A stretch of 64,000 nucleotides of DNA from Oreohelix idahoensis (GCA_024509875.1 JAMPIV010009929.1:1-64000); one strand, 5' to 3'; numbered from the stretch's first letter, positions 10,214-22,847 are shown. Numbers and translations are program-made. The notes: generated by a model not told the origin, from the letters alone.

Positions 10214-10227
10214 TTGCTTTATCCCTT

Positions 10228-10586
10228 ACTAATGTAATATTGTTTGCACCTCGTTTTCCGCTGATGAATTTAGTTATTTTGTATACTGTGCTTTGTTCAT
10301 TTCTCAGTGCTGCCTCCTCTTCTGCCTGTCTTGCAAGATCATCTAAGAAATTCCTTTTGTTGGCTCGGGTTTGGCGTTTAACTTCCTTGTCCAGCTGACT
10401 GTACTGTTCGCTATATAGTTGCTTTAACCTGGGGGACTTTGCTTCTGTTTTCTTTCTTTTTATTTCCTTTCTCAGTGTTATGGTGTTTAATGTTTCTGGT
10501 GTTATCCAGTCTTGCTTCTTCCTTTCCTGGAATCCCAAGCATGATTTGCTGCTTTCTTTATATATTGTTGAAATGGTTCCTGCCCT
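10228..10586 (-). mobile_element. LINE B (outer copy), 5' linker segment
   Basis: Minus-strand coding TISTIYKESSKSCLGF through KSPRLKQLYSEQYSQLDKEV to the GKRGANNITLVRDK codons. This is the region between endonuclease and RT, and it aligns closely to 52185-52545. It is fused at its 5' edge, within a few bases, to R2-like coding sequence (…TANTYFLRAG). The outer LINE B is thus 5'-truncated and lies in the same orientation as the R2-like element, downstream of it. Confidence 0.8.
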
Positions 10587-13465
10587 CAGAAAGTATGTAT
10601 TTGCGGTGCTCGGCCTGGGTTTGCTATTCATCTTCATCCTTGCCAGATCTATTGTCGCAGCAAGCTCATTTAGCACTTTGTTATGGCCCCAAGTGTATTG
10701 CCCTTACCCTAATGACACCTTACATGCTGAGAGCACGTGTTCAAGTGTTTGCCTCCCCTGGCACAGGGGGCAGTGCTCATCATCCGACTTTCCCCATTTC
10801 ACAAGGTTGGTGGCTGACGGCAGCAGGTCATACATTGATCTAACAAAGAAGCTGAGCCTAAGAGGTGCCATATGCCATATATCATTCCATGTCAAGGACC
10901 TCTGTTAGGGCTCCTTCCCATGTAGTCCATTGGCCTTGTTGGACCTGCTGCACTGCTTTTTGCAACCTCTTATCATTCTCAGCTCCTCGTATCTCCTGAA
11001 CTACCATGTCTCTGCGCTCCCTGCTTGATGCCTTGGACCACCAGTGGATGTCTCCAAGACCAAATCCCCATCTATTTGTTTATGTGTATCCAATTACCTC
11101 CCTCAGTTTGAGTGACTCTTGGGCAGCATCAACAGCTTCTTCCACTCTCCACTTCCTTCCCGTTTTCAGTGTGGGCTGAATGGACTTAACCACGTCATCA
11201 GCTGACTCGCGTAGCATCATTGCAAGCCTTGCCTTTCCAACTTTGTACTCTTCATTAACTGACTTGAAGGGAAGCAGAAGTTTTAACTTTTTTGCAGTAC
11301 AGTGCTACATCTGACAGACCTGGTGGTACCCCTAGCCATTTTCTCATGAGTTTGTTGACCTTCTGCTCTATAGCTTCCGCTGTACTTGTGCATATTTCAT
11401 ATATAAGCAGTGGCCACAGCAAATTTGGTATCAGCATTAACTGGAAGCACCACAATTTGAACTTTCCCAGCAGTCTGCTTTGGTCTATGATCTGTAGTCC
11501 TCTGTCTGCCATTTCTATTGTCTGTTGCACTGCTTTTGAGTCTTTTAATGAGGCATCGTACACCCTGCCAAGACTTTTAACAGGTTCCTCAATGACAGTA
11601 AGGATTCTTTGGTTGGAAACCATGAATATGACCTCTGCTATCTTCCCTTTCCTGACTGATAGGCTTCTCGACTTCGTGGGTTTGAAGCTCATTCTGCACC
11701 AGCTGACTAGTTCATGCAGGCGTGCTAACATCCTCCGGGCCTGATGTTCATCTGATGTTAGAACTGTTGTGTCATCCATGAATGCTTTGAGCGGTGGCAT
11801 GTGACACATTCCACTGAGCTTTGGACCTATAGCCATTCCTTCAGCCGCATTGAGGATTACCTGCATAGCCATCACGAATAGTATCGGAGAGATGGTACAT
11901 GCCATCGCAATTCCAACTTCAAGGCCAATCCACTTCGTTGTGTACTCTCTGGTTGAAAATCTGACAGAAAACCCTGCAAAATACAGTTTCAGCATTGCTG
12001 CAATCTCTTGTGGAACATGTTACATTTCTAGGGCCTGCCACAACATCTGGTGTGGAACAGGTCCATAAGCATTCGCTAAATCCAACCAGATTACATGGAG
12101 GTTTGTTCTGTCAGACTTTGCCTTTTGGATTGCTTCCCAGATCATTGTGGCATGCTCTAGACATCCTGGTGTACCTGGGATACCTCCTTTCTGAATGGTA
12201 GTGTCAATGTACCCATTTGCCAGGAGGTATTTAGTGAGTCTTTTCACCATCACTAAGAAGAATATCTTCCCTTCCACATTGAGTAGTGAGATTGGCCTGA
12301 ACTGACTGATGTCTGTGGAATTTTGTACCTTTGGGATGTAGACTGTTCGCCTTTCTCCATTCCTTGCTTACAAGCTGGGTTTTCCACGCATTCTTCAGTA
12401 AATGGAGCAATCGTTTGAGCACCTCAGGGCATCTCTTATACACCACATATGGAACATCATTAGGACCTGGAGCTGACTTGCACCGAACTTTCTGGACAGT
12501 GCTTTCTACCTCTTGCACCGTTGGGGGCTTGGTGTTAAATTCAGCTCCTGGCTTACTCGGCCATTCAAGGCCTGCCATGCTGCTGAGCTGCTCATCTTTG
12601 CGACCATCTGAATGTGTCATTCTAAGGTGTTCTTCCAGGTCTTCTTTCCTGATGTTTAGCATACCCGACCGTGGCTGCTCAAACAGTTCTTTGGCAAACT
12701 TGAAGGGCTCCCTAAAGAATCTTTCTCTATCCGTTCGAGTCTTCTTTCTCTTCCTGCACAACCTTTCTGCTCTACAAAGGGCATTATGTTGGCCTTTCAG
12801 GTGCTCACAAACTTGTCGTAACCCTTCCTTCTCTGTGGCAACTGCGTTCTTGAACAGTTTTCGGGCATGCTTCTTCTGTTTCCTGATTTCTTCTATTTTA
12901 ATTTGTCTTCTACTTTTTCGTGGTGGGTTACTTTCCCTTGCCTATCTCACCCCAAACACTTTGCGACAGTGCAGATATATTATGTCGCCGAAGATTTCCA
13001 GCTTCTTCTCCAAAGTTAGCTGCTTCAGGTTGTTATCCAACTCTTTTGCCAAGGCTTCGTCCAGCTGTTCCCAAAGCCCTTTTGCACTGGCAGGTGGAAA
13101 CTTGATTGCATCTCTCTTCCCGTCCAAGAAGTGTATGAGATCATCATCTGGCAGATCAACATGAATGTACTCAGCACTGTGGATTGACTCCTGGCTGTGT
13201 TTTTCTAACGTCTTATCCGTCGAGACAGAGCATTGTTGATCTCCCCCTGATGACCTCCCACACCCCTTTTTTGTTCTGTGGATTTTCATTCCTCTCTGAG
13301 TAGAGAATTCCCTACCACAGGCACATGGAAATTCCAGCTGTTGTTCAGAGCTCGATGTCCGTGTATTGGGTCTGGTCGATTCCAATGAGGTGCCTGTGGA
13401 TTCATCATCCTCCCCCGCTTTCGGTGAATCCTGGGGGCATCTATCATCTAAAAATACTACCACAG
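10587..13465 (-). pseudogene. R2-like LINE (RLE type), decayed
   Basis: A non-LTR retrotransposon of the R2/NeSL/HERO group, which uses a restriction-like endonuclease. On the minus strand it has, in order: an N-terminal zinc finger, FPCACGREFSTQRGMKIHR (about 13,265-13,340); a basic linker; RT blocks KSAPGPNDVPYVVYK, NVEGKIFFLVM, VIWLDLANAYGPVPHQ and MACTISPILFVMAMQV; and the catalytic FMDDTTVL near 11,785. The post-RT WCRMSFKPTKSR and a CPLCQGRQTLEHVLSAC knuckle (CX2CX7HX4C, near 10,760) follow, then VLNELAATIDLARM. There are frameshifts near 12,300 and between 11,250 and 10,900, and a stop at about 12,021. The endonuclease domain expected after FLRAG is absent, replaced by LINE B. Homologous copies lie at 46.5-48.8 kb. 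Confidence 0.8.
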
Positions 13466-13475
13466 TTTTTTTCTT

Positions 13476-15229
13476 TCTTTTGAAATCCTGATTTTACTTC
13501 ATGTTCCAATTTAATTATCTGATCCATAGTGCATCTGTTCTTCCTAAATCCTGACTGAGTTTGATTATATAAATTATTCTTTTCCAAATAAAAACTTTAA
13601 TCTTTTATTTACTATGGTTTCTAATATTTTACCTAGGTGAGAAGTTAAAGAAATTGGTCTGTATGAACTGGCATCATGGGCATCTTTTTCTGATTTTAGT
13701 ATTGGAATAATTACTGCTGTTTTCCATTTTTTCAGAATTTTTCCTGTATTCCAAATTTTGTTAAAAAGGGATGTTATCATTTCTATGGTACATTTTGGTA
13801 TGTGTTTCAAGATTTTGTAGCTCAAGATGTCATTCCCTGATCAATTATTGGTTTTGTCCTTTGTTGTATTTTCAACTTCTTCTATTGTAATATCTGCACT
13901 TAAATATGATACATTTTCAGTATTATAAGGTACTTCTTTACTGAGTTTTTTTTAAGAACTGTTGCTCTTCTTTTGACTTCAGCCTGTCCTAGATTTTCCT
14001 TAGAACTAACTCTATAATATTACCTGGCCAACACCTCTGCTTTCTGCCAGTCAGTCTCTGCCCTTTCAGGTCTTTTTATATTAGGTATTATCATATGTTT
14101 ACTTCTGCCTTTAATGGCTTTTAACTTATTCCACACATCTGTTGTAGAGTTAGTTGTAGGGTTCAGTGTTTGGCAGAAATTTCTCCAATGATTTTCTTTT
14201 GCCTTAAGTATTATTTTGTTTGATTCATTTCTGATGTTCTTATAAATCTCTAAATTATCTTCAGATCTTTGCTTTCTATATTCTTGTAGAGCTTGTTTTC
14301 TTTGTTTTTGAATTTCTGTACATCTAACTGTCCACCATGGTACTGGGATTTTGTTCCAATGTTCATTCAGTTTTGTTTCCTTAGTGCGGTGTGGAATTAT
14401 GTGTCCAGGCATATATGCATTTGGTATAGGTTTAACAGCTATTAGTAATATTTCTTTTGTGAGATTATCTGCAAATACATCTATATTTTCATTTTCTATA
14501 TTATTCATTTTTATCTCTTCCATTTCTACCTGAAAAGCTACCCAATTAGCTTTATTATAGTAAAATTTTGGTTGTTCTACCAGATTGTTAGGTTTGTAAT
14601 TATCTGAATCTGTATCCCCAATAACTTCCCATTTTGCATTAGCAAGATTTGGTGTTACAATGCTTATATCAATGGCTGGGTCTTGCTGATTTGCACAAGG
14701 GTTAATTCTTGTTACTGATCCATCATTCAGTATTATTAGTTCATTGTTTTCAATGAAGTCCAACAGTAGTTTTCCTGATTTGTCTATTACATTGCCTCCC
14801 CAAGCTGTATGATGAACATTGAAATCTCCCACTATGATAGTTCTGTTGTTTATTCTTTTATTCACATCTGAGATATCTCTTTCGTTTATGTTTCCACTTG
14901 AACAGTAAAGGTTAACTATTTGTATTTCTTCTAACTCAGTAAATATTGTTATAGTTATTCCTTCAAAATTTTCTGTTCTAAATGATTCCCAGTCAGTTAT
15001 TATATATGTTTTATTAACTAGAAATGCCACACCTCCTCCTTTTTGAGTTTCTGTCCTATCATTTTGAAAGACTTTATATTCAGGGATGGTAAAATGTTGA
15101 CTTGGATTAAGATTAGTCTTTTGAATGGCAAATATTACTTTAGATTGTTTAAACATGCCTATTAATGCTGGTATATTTTTTTTTGGCACTTCTGCAATTC
15201 CACTGTATTATTCTAATGTTCTGTATGTC
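13476..15229 (-). pseudogene. Jockey-like LINE C ORF2 (endonuclease-RT)
   Basis: Pol-type ORF2 on the minus strand. The start at 15229 gives MDIQNIRIIQWNCRSA, the usual jockey N-terminus; a slip in a nine-A run just after it shifts the frame into the 389-codon stretch 15189-14020. That stretch has the endonuclease motifs AIQKTNL, GGGVAFLV, VGDFNVHHTAWGG and a degenerate SD block. After frame breaks near 13,900, the RT begins at 13,825 with WKTAVIIPILKSEKDAHD and SYRPISLTSHLGKI. It ends soon after the NRCTMDQIIKLE-type codons near 13,500, so the catalytic palm is missing. It abuts the 5' end of the R2-like element. Nonfunctional. Confidence 0.75.
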
Positions 15230-15399
15230 CATTATTTAATTGTTAGGTTTATTATAAATAGTGTTGTACTCTTTTACTCTGAGAAGTGTATAATATATTT
15301 ATTTATTTGTTAACAACAAAGTCTCCTAGATTTTCGGTTTCTCTGTTTAATTAAGTTTGTAGTTCACTTTGAAGATTCAGCATAAAGGCTGTCACAATG

Positions 15400-16831
15400 T
15401 TTGATACAGAATGATTAAGTTTTTGACAATCTGTCATTTATTTCATTCCACATTTCTTCTTGTTGGTTTTTATCTGTTCGTATTTGCTCACTCCTTATGA
15501 GTTGTCTTTCAGACTCAGTCCTTTTCAGTAAATCTTCATTCTCTTCTTTGAGTTCTGCTAATTTAGCCACATCTTTAACTACTTCATGCTGTATTTTTCT
15601 CATGGTTTTCAAGATTTCTTATGCCTTTTTCACTGTATCTTCTGTTATCGATGATTTGGTGATTTCACTTTCTTTTGGTAGATTGCTTTCTGTTGTCAGT
15701 ATTTTTTGGACTTTTATTTTTCTTTTGGGTTATTTCAGCATTTCTGGTTCTGACTGTGATTTCTCTTGGTAATGGAGTTGTAGATGTAGCGACTGATGAT
15801 TCATGTTGTTGTAGTGCTACTTTAAATAGAGTGTTAGTATTGACTATTTTATTAGAGCTAGTTTTGTTTGGTGGTAATGTGGACATCCTAGGAAATGTGC
15901 ACTGTGGTTTCCTAGACAGTTTGGACACTTTCTGTTTAAATTTCTTGTTCTGTAATCTTTATCATCTTCTACTAATTTGCAGTGATAATAGGTGTGGTCC
16001 CCTGCACAATATCGTCATTTAGGCTTTCTTCTACATGTTCTTTTGGTGTGGCCAAATTTCTGGCAGTTTGAGCATTGAATGACTGGTGGTATGTAAGCTT
16101 CGGTTTTGATTTTAGTACTGCCACTGAAGAAATGTGATGGGATTTCTCATACTTCTAATGTAACTTTTATTACAGTTGAATTTCCTAATTTCTGTGTTAT
16201 CATTTCCAGTTTAAGAATCCTATATTTTGGATTTTCTGTTTGTAGTCTAGTTCTTTTTTCTTCCTCTGGAACTGTCACATGTATTTCTTTAATTACACAT
16301 TTCCTGTTTATTTAATGCTGTGTGCCAATTCTACTTGAACAGGACGTACTTCAGTTGGTTTTATTAAAGCTTTTGACTTTTCAGTCATGTTCATTGTGAG
16401 TATTATGCCATAATTTGTTCTTTTTATGTGTGCTATTGACCCTTTATCTATAACTGTTTCTAGTACATTGATGATCTTACTGTCTGGTAATGCTCTAATA
16501 CTTACCACTTTGCCACTGATTTGAAAAATCCTTAACCTTGGGAGGTTTTTTTCAACTTTATGAGTATGCCTATTGATTTGTTGGTCTTTGATATGGTTGT
16601 CAACACCCTTATTCTTTGAATCAATGTTCAGATTATTGGTTTTCTCTATCATTTTACTCTGACATCTTCCTTTTTTCTTGTTTCATTTGAAGCTTGTATC
16701 TTCTGTCTTTCCTTTTCTCTATTTGTATTCCTGATTTCCCCTTGATCATCATTCTGTGAGTCAGCTTGTACTATTTCAGCCCATGATTTTCTGGATATAC
16801 TACCTGTTTTCAATCTTGTAAGAGCCGGCAT
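15400..16831 (-). pseudogene. Jockey-like LINE C ORF1 (gag-like)
   Basis: Upstream partner of the ORF2 at 13476-15229, same strand, about 170 bases apart, as in two-ORF jockey elements. The start at 16831 gives MPALTRLKTGSISRKSWAEIV. There follows a charged N-terminus, an RRM-like region near 16,310-16,560 (LRIFQISGKVVSIRALPDSK), a knuckle region near 15,950-16,080 recoverable only with frame changes, a basic segment (15,665-15,928) and a coiled-coil end (KLAELKEENEDLLKRTESER). At least three frame changes break it. It parallels the ORF1 at 2084-7962 but is diverged from it. Confidence 0.6.
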
Positions 16832-17139
16832 ATCTTTTAGAATAATTTTCCTTACTTAACTTTAAGTATAAAGTATAATATTTAGTAGTTTTGTAAGTAA
16901 CAAAAATTTCAAATTCAAAAATGGTGCCTTTGACTTTCAAAACATGGAAAGTCGCGGATGCAACAGTAATTATAAAATTAAAACTAAGTGTTAACCCATC
17001 TTAATTATTCAATATCCTTATGAACAACAAAAGTAATAATAATTGTTAAAGAATTTAAACAAAAAAATTAACTTCCCTGCCGTAAGTTTATGCATGATAG
17101 AATTAGAATCACAAGAAAAACAACAATGGAACCGCCATC
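16832..17139. other. Probable 5' leader of LINE C
   Basis: AT-rich sequence upstream of LINE C ORF1. No gene is seen. Its first part is presumably the element's 5' UTR, but the boundary cannot be set. Confidence 0.3.
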
Positions 17140-17735
17140 TTAGTATTCTGTTCTGTCAAAAGCTTTTTCAAAATCCACAAAATTTATATACAAGAGGGTC
17201 TACCACTCAATTGATTGTTCTGTGATGATTCTGAGTGTTGCTATCTGGCCTGTACTTGATCTTCCTGCAATAAATCCTGCCTGTTCTTCTCTAAGTTTGT
17301 CATCTGTAACGCGGTCCAACAAAAATCTGGTCAACATTTTTTCAGCCACTGCTAGTAGTGTTATACCCCTCCAGTTGCTACATACAGTCAAGTTTCCTTT
17401 GCTACATACAGTCAAGTTTCCTTTTGTTGCAGCTTCATAATGTGGCCTTCTTCTAGCTCTTTGGGATGGTCTCTTTTTCCCAGATATTTATGAAGAGCTG
17501 GTGTAGCAACTCTGTTGTGTATTGTGTATCTATCTGCCTTCAAGGCTTCTGATGGTATTCCATCTGGTCCTGTGGCCTTCCAATTTTTCAGCTGTTTTAT
17601 TGCCCGAGAGAACTCTTGTTTAGTGGGTGGGTTCATGTTGCACTGTAGTGGCTCTTCTGCTGGTTCTATGATGGGTTGGTGTATTGGTTGGTTTCGGTTT
17701 AGGATTTCCTTAAGGTAGCCGTATGGTAGAAACAT
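17140..17735 (-). pseudogene. LINE RT fragment (B-related)
   Basis: Minus-strand coding for part of a LINE reverse transcriptase. A linker (PTKQEFSRAIKQLKNWKATG, PDGIPSEALKADRYTI) is followed by NWRGITLLAVAEKMLTR, REEQAGFIAGRSSTGQIATL and YINFVDFEKAFDRT. It is related to but distinct from LINE B. A direct 22-bp duplication at about 17,378-17,423 inserts extra codons just before NWRG. Both ends are missing and the catalytic palm is absent. Confidence 0.7.
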
Positions 17736-18180
17736 GAATTTTTCTTATATAACTTTACATTTTGCTTATATATGTCAAAGTGATCCTTGGTAAGAGACAA
17801 TTCTAACTATATGAGTGATTGCATAATTATGCTAATTAGCTATTCAGAATGGCCGGTGCAGTATAAAAAGTGCAGGGTTACTTTAAACCCACAAAACATA
17901 ATTATTTCTCAACACATAGAGTTGAAATTCTGCATACGTCCACAAATGAATGCACTATGTCCTAAACCTAAAATATTTGGAATATTAAGAAATATAGCAT
18001 GTCCTGTGTGTGACCATTTGTAAAAAAAATAAAATTGGAAATTTATAGAACCTCATTAGTAAGCAAAATATCTGTAAAAATAAAACAAATATAGAAGGCA
18101 AAACAAAATTAGGTTTAGGACAATGTTTAAGATGTTAAGAAACACTCTGCACAGTTTCAGAGCAATCCAATAATTCATTC
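17736..18180. other. No gene recognised
   Basis: AT-rich sequence between the RT fragment and the LINE A target duplication at 18181. No coding or structural signal stands out. Confidence 0.4.
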
Positions 18181-21100
18181 TTAAGATATACTTACTTAGT
18201 CGTTCCCCTTCTACCGTGAGGTGTAGAGGTTTGGAAGAGAGAGTGCCAGACCATTCTATCAGCTGTCTTCTTCCTGGCCTGGTTCCATTCTAGTCCTCGG
18301 TCCTTCAAAGATTGTCTAATGTTGTCCTCCCAGCGGACTCTGGGTCGTCCTGGGGGTCTGGATCCTTGGCTCTTTGTTTCCCATGCTTGTCATGGTAGCC
18401 GATCTTCTCCTATTCTGCAGACATGGCCAAACCATCTTAATTGGGACTGTTCTACTTGGGTCTGCAGGGGGTGGCATTTTAGGCCTTGACATATCGTCTG
18501 GTTGCAGACCATGTCTCTTCTTGTTACTTCAACCACCTTCCTCAGATACCTCATTTCTGAGGTTTGGATATGGCTTTTGTGGGTTGTAGTCATTGCCCAT
18601 GACTCACATCCATATGTCAAGACTGGGACATAGGTGGAGCGGTATACAGCCATCTTTGTTTTCTTACCAACCTCTCTCTTGCTGAGGAATCCTCGATTTA
18701 TGGCCTGAAAAAGTCTCCCAACTGCTGCTTTTTGAGTGGCCAACTCTTCTTTGATGCCTCCCTTTCGGTCTATAATAGCTCCGAGATATTTAAAGTGGTC
18801 GAATTGCTCCAGGACCTGTTTTCCCAGCTTAATCTGATGTCTTCTTTCTTCTCATGATATCACCATGGATTTTGTTTTAGAGCTACTTATGACCATCCCT
18901 CTCTTCTCCAGCTCTTCTTTCCAGACTTGCAGGTTGGATTGGAGATGTGCCTCTGATTTAGCAATAAGGGCAACATTATCAGCAAATGCCAGCTCTGAAA
19001 TACAGACCTGTCTCATCTTCCAGTACCCCACTGAATACTTTCTTGTTCTCTCCTTACATGACTTGATAACATTGTCCATGAGGAGTATGAAAAGATAAGG
19101 TGACAGGATATCACCTTGTCTTACACCGGTGGTGGTCCTGAACTCTTCTGACTTATGGTTTGCTGTCCTCACATAATTCCTGCAAGACTTGTAGAAGCTC
19201 TGTATAGCATGAATCAGAGGTGCTGGAATGTTCTTCCTTGCCAAACAGTCCCAAAGTTTGCTCCAGGGGACCCTGTCAAACGCCTTTTCCAGATCTATGA
19301 AACAAAGATGGATCTCACTCTTATACTCAAGGGCCTTTTCACTCAGCTGTCTGAGTGTGAAGATTAGGTCTTGAGTACTTCGGTTTGCTTGGAATCCGCA
19401 CTGGACCTCATCCAATTGTGGCTCAGCTAGGCGTCGGAATCTCTGCTCTAGGATTCTAGAGTAGATTTTAGCAGGGACACTGAGAAGGGATATGCCTCTA
19501 TGGTTTCCACATTGTCGATTGTCACCCTTTTTGAAAATTGGTGTTATGATGGCAATCTCCCAATCCTTTGGTATGGTCTTGTTGCACCATGCTGTCTGTA
19601 GGACCCTTAAGTGTAATAGGTCGCCTGATGCTCCCATGTACTTAATTATTTCTGGTGTTATACCATCATGCCCTGCTGCTTTGCCCATCTTGATTTTCTC
19701 CAGTGCTGCCTTCAGTTCTTCCATCTTTATGTCATCTTCACCATCATTGGTTTCATCTTCTGTACTAGTGGTTATCATTTCTGATGCTTGACCTTGCTCA
19801 CCATCAAGGAGTTCTGAGAAATATTCTTTCCATTACTTCCTTCGAGGCAGTAAGCAATTTGCCTTGCTTGTCCTTTATAAATTTGAGAGGGCATTGTTTT
19901 TCCTTCCTCATGTTCTTTAGGGTCTTATAGAACAAATTCTGGTTTTCTTGCGCATCTTTTTCTAGCTTTTCTCCAAATTCTTCCCAGGACTTCTGTTTTG
20001 CTGCTAGCACCTTGTTCTTTGCTTCTGTTCTGAGTATCACATATTCTCTATATTTCTCTATTTGTCCTGCTGTGTTTTTAGCTCCTAAGTATTGTTTCCA
20101 TGCCATTTTCTTCTCTCTTATTTTCTCTTTGACTTCCTCTGTCCACCAAGGTGTCCTCTTTCTCTTGTTCCCAAGTCGGACTTCACCACATGCTTCTGCA
20201 GCAGCTGTCTTTATGATGTCCTTGAATTTAAGCCACAGGGTTTCCAAGTCATCAGGTTGTTCTTCTGTGTTTCTCACCACTGTAGCAATAAGCCCCTGAT
20301 ATCTGGTCTTAATTTCTGGCTCTCTCAGCTTGTAGGTCTTAATGCTCATTTCTTCCGTTCGTTTACTTGGCTTCTTGCGTGATGCTGGGCAGTTCCTAAG
20401 CTGAGCAACTCTTTCAGTTGTTCTTTTGATTGTAAGCAGGTAGTGATCACTTCCAATCTCTGGCCCCCTCCAGACTCTTGCATCCCGGACATATTTGAAT
20501 GAGCTCCTCCTAACCACGGCATAGTCGATCACTCACTTCTCATTCTTTGTTGGTTCACACCTAGTGTATGCATGTATGCACTTATGGGGGAACTTTGTGT
20601 TGGTAATGATCAGATTCTGCTCACTGCAGAATCTGAGGAGTCACTTTCCATTGTCATTGAGAGTATCTTCTCCATATCTTCCGATAACTCCACCCCATCT
20701 AGCATGGTCATTTCCAACTCTGGCATTGAAATCTCCGAGCATGATAATTTCATCTAGGCAGTCATCCACTGTCCTTTGAAGCAGCTCGAAGAATTCCTCC
20801 TTGACCTCTGCTCTCTCATCCTCATTTGGCCCATACACTATGACCAGGTTGACTATGATTTCTCCTTCTTTTAGTTTTACAACCATAATGCGCTCCGAGA
20901 CAAAGTTCCATCCTTTGATACTATCTTTCTTGTTGTGGTGGGGTGGGCGAGAAGGTGATGATGATGATATTGTGATATGGTTGATCACTCTCTTTTCACA
21001 CTCGCACCGACCCAAACAACAATAAAACTCTTGATTCTAGAGGCAGGGGCTGTATTTTATTTTTACAACCCTATCAGTGACACTTAAACACACGAAGCAA

Positions 21101-21264
21101 ACAAATAAACCAACGAACATAACACCAAACAAAACAAAACACCCAACAGTGCCCGATGCTAATCTGAAGAAACAAACAAAGCACGGGCTAGTTAAAATCA
21201 TAGTAGTTAAATAATCATACTCTCACCTGCCAAACAGTCATTCCACGCCACCTGACACCCTCAA

Positions 21265-21520
21265 TTATCACACACGCACACACTCATGCATGTCGTCCAA
21301 TGCGACTAGTATGGTGTTGTGCGTGAGGCTGGCAATCTCACCATGTAACACAGATTGCTACCGAAACCACTACTGCAAGAGCACACACTCAGCTATCACA
21401 CACACACACACTCATGCATGTCGTCCAATGAGACTAGTATGGTGTTGTGCATGAGGCTGGCAACCTCACCGTGTAACACAGATTGCTACCGAAACTACTA
21501 CTGCACGAGCATCTGAATGC
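21265..21520. repeat. Tandem 128-bp duplication inside the LTR
   Basis: Two copies with period 128 bp, marked by CTCATGCATGTCGTCCAATG at 21283 and 21411, about 93% alike. A more diverged third relative lies at about 21,760-21,960 (GCATGTCGTACGTGACG…). Each carries CA-rich stretches. They sit in the presumed U3 part of the LTR. Confidence 0.8.
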
Positions 21521-22731
21521 TTCATACGGATGAAACCACACTGGTGGCCCCATGCTCCCCCAGGAACGGAGAAGAGAAATATATACCTTGAAGTGAGCCC
21601 ACATGCTCTCACAACCATTCCTCACATAACCATAATTAAATAATCATAAAATGGACATAAAATAATATTCAACTATATGTACAACAAATACTCTCAGTAA
21701 TGAGAATAAACCACCACCTCGCAACTGATCTATCTCAATATTCGTTACTGCATTCTGAAGCATGTCGTACGTGACGACTGTTGCGCCTGGCAACAAGCGT
21801 GTCGTATATGACCACTGATGAGACTGGGAATCTCATCACATGAAACGCATCGTTACCGAAACAAATCACTGCCATAGCATATAAATGCTTCATGCAGGCT
21901 TCTGTTGGATTCAGCCGCACTGGTGTCGCCCTGCTCCGCAAGGAGCAAACAGCAACATTTATGTCTCAAATGCGCTTTACGCACAAGGAGTGGCCTAACG
22001 CGCTCTCCGGAAATCTAAATGACTATTCTCACCCCACAGTAACCCATTAAATATATACAGTAGAATTATGATAAGTAAGCTATCATGAAATACACTCAAT
22101 TACTTTTACATTAAAGAAATAAAATATAATTACTCTTGACTTAACAACTAGAACTAGTCATCATATAAAGGAAATTTACCACGACAACTCTTTCTTTCCT
22201 TTACTGGGGAACATTATCTTAATCTGCTTCCCACCCACGTGTCAATTCACACAATATAAAACTAGCGTCTTCTTTATTCACCGCGCCGCCTTTCATGACC
22301 ACGTAGCCGCCATCTTGATACTATCTAATATCATCTAAATTAAAGTAAAAAATCGCTTCTCTGTCCAGTTTCATGTATAAAACACTCTTACTAAATTTGC
22401 CCGGTCTGATGGCTGAAATAATTGCTACTAAACTCTCACATCTGTGATTTGGGCTTTGCGTGCCTATAACACATTATTTTCACTCATCTACTATTTCAAG
22501 ACTAACTCATAATGTCCTAAAAAGACATTTCCTTTGGAAACACATCTATCTATATCACTAAACATTAAAACAGACTCGTGCTGAATATAATTTCAGACTT
22601 CTAGAAAACTAACGCTAATTTAAATTAACTCACGTGTCATGTCTTTGTGTTCTTCTGTGTGGGTACACAGGGTGCCTCGTTTCGTTCTCTCTTGTCTGGA
22701 CTGATACTTAAGAAGGCTCCTGCTGGTTCGC

Positions 22732-22847
22732 TATTTATATAGGCCCTATGGCGCATCACTCACTTACTGCGCGCTGGGCGTATTAATCTTGGCTACTTAA
22801 ATATCACACGCGATTATCGCTTTAGGAATAGCGAAAACACAAATAAA
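22732..22847 (+). promoter_or_regulatory. LTR core promoter and poly(A) signal
   Basis: TATTTATATAG at 22732-22742 is a good TATA box, and AATAAA follows at 22842-22847, about 100 bases on. In an LTR this pair brackets the R region. It supports plus-strand polarity for the solo LTR. Confidence 0.5.

Noticed and set aside
9681..10676. A single 331-codon minus-strand protein
   Set aside because: It is a chance in-frame fusion of R2-like codons, outer LINE B linker and nested LINE B C-terminus, as the 14-bp target duplication shows.
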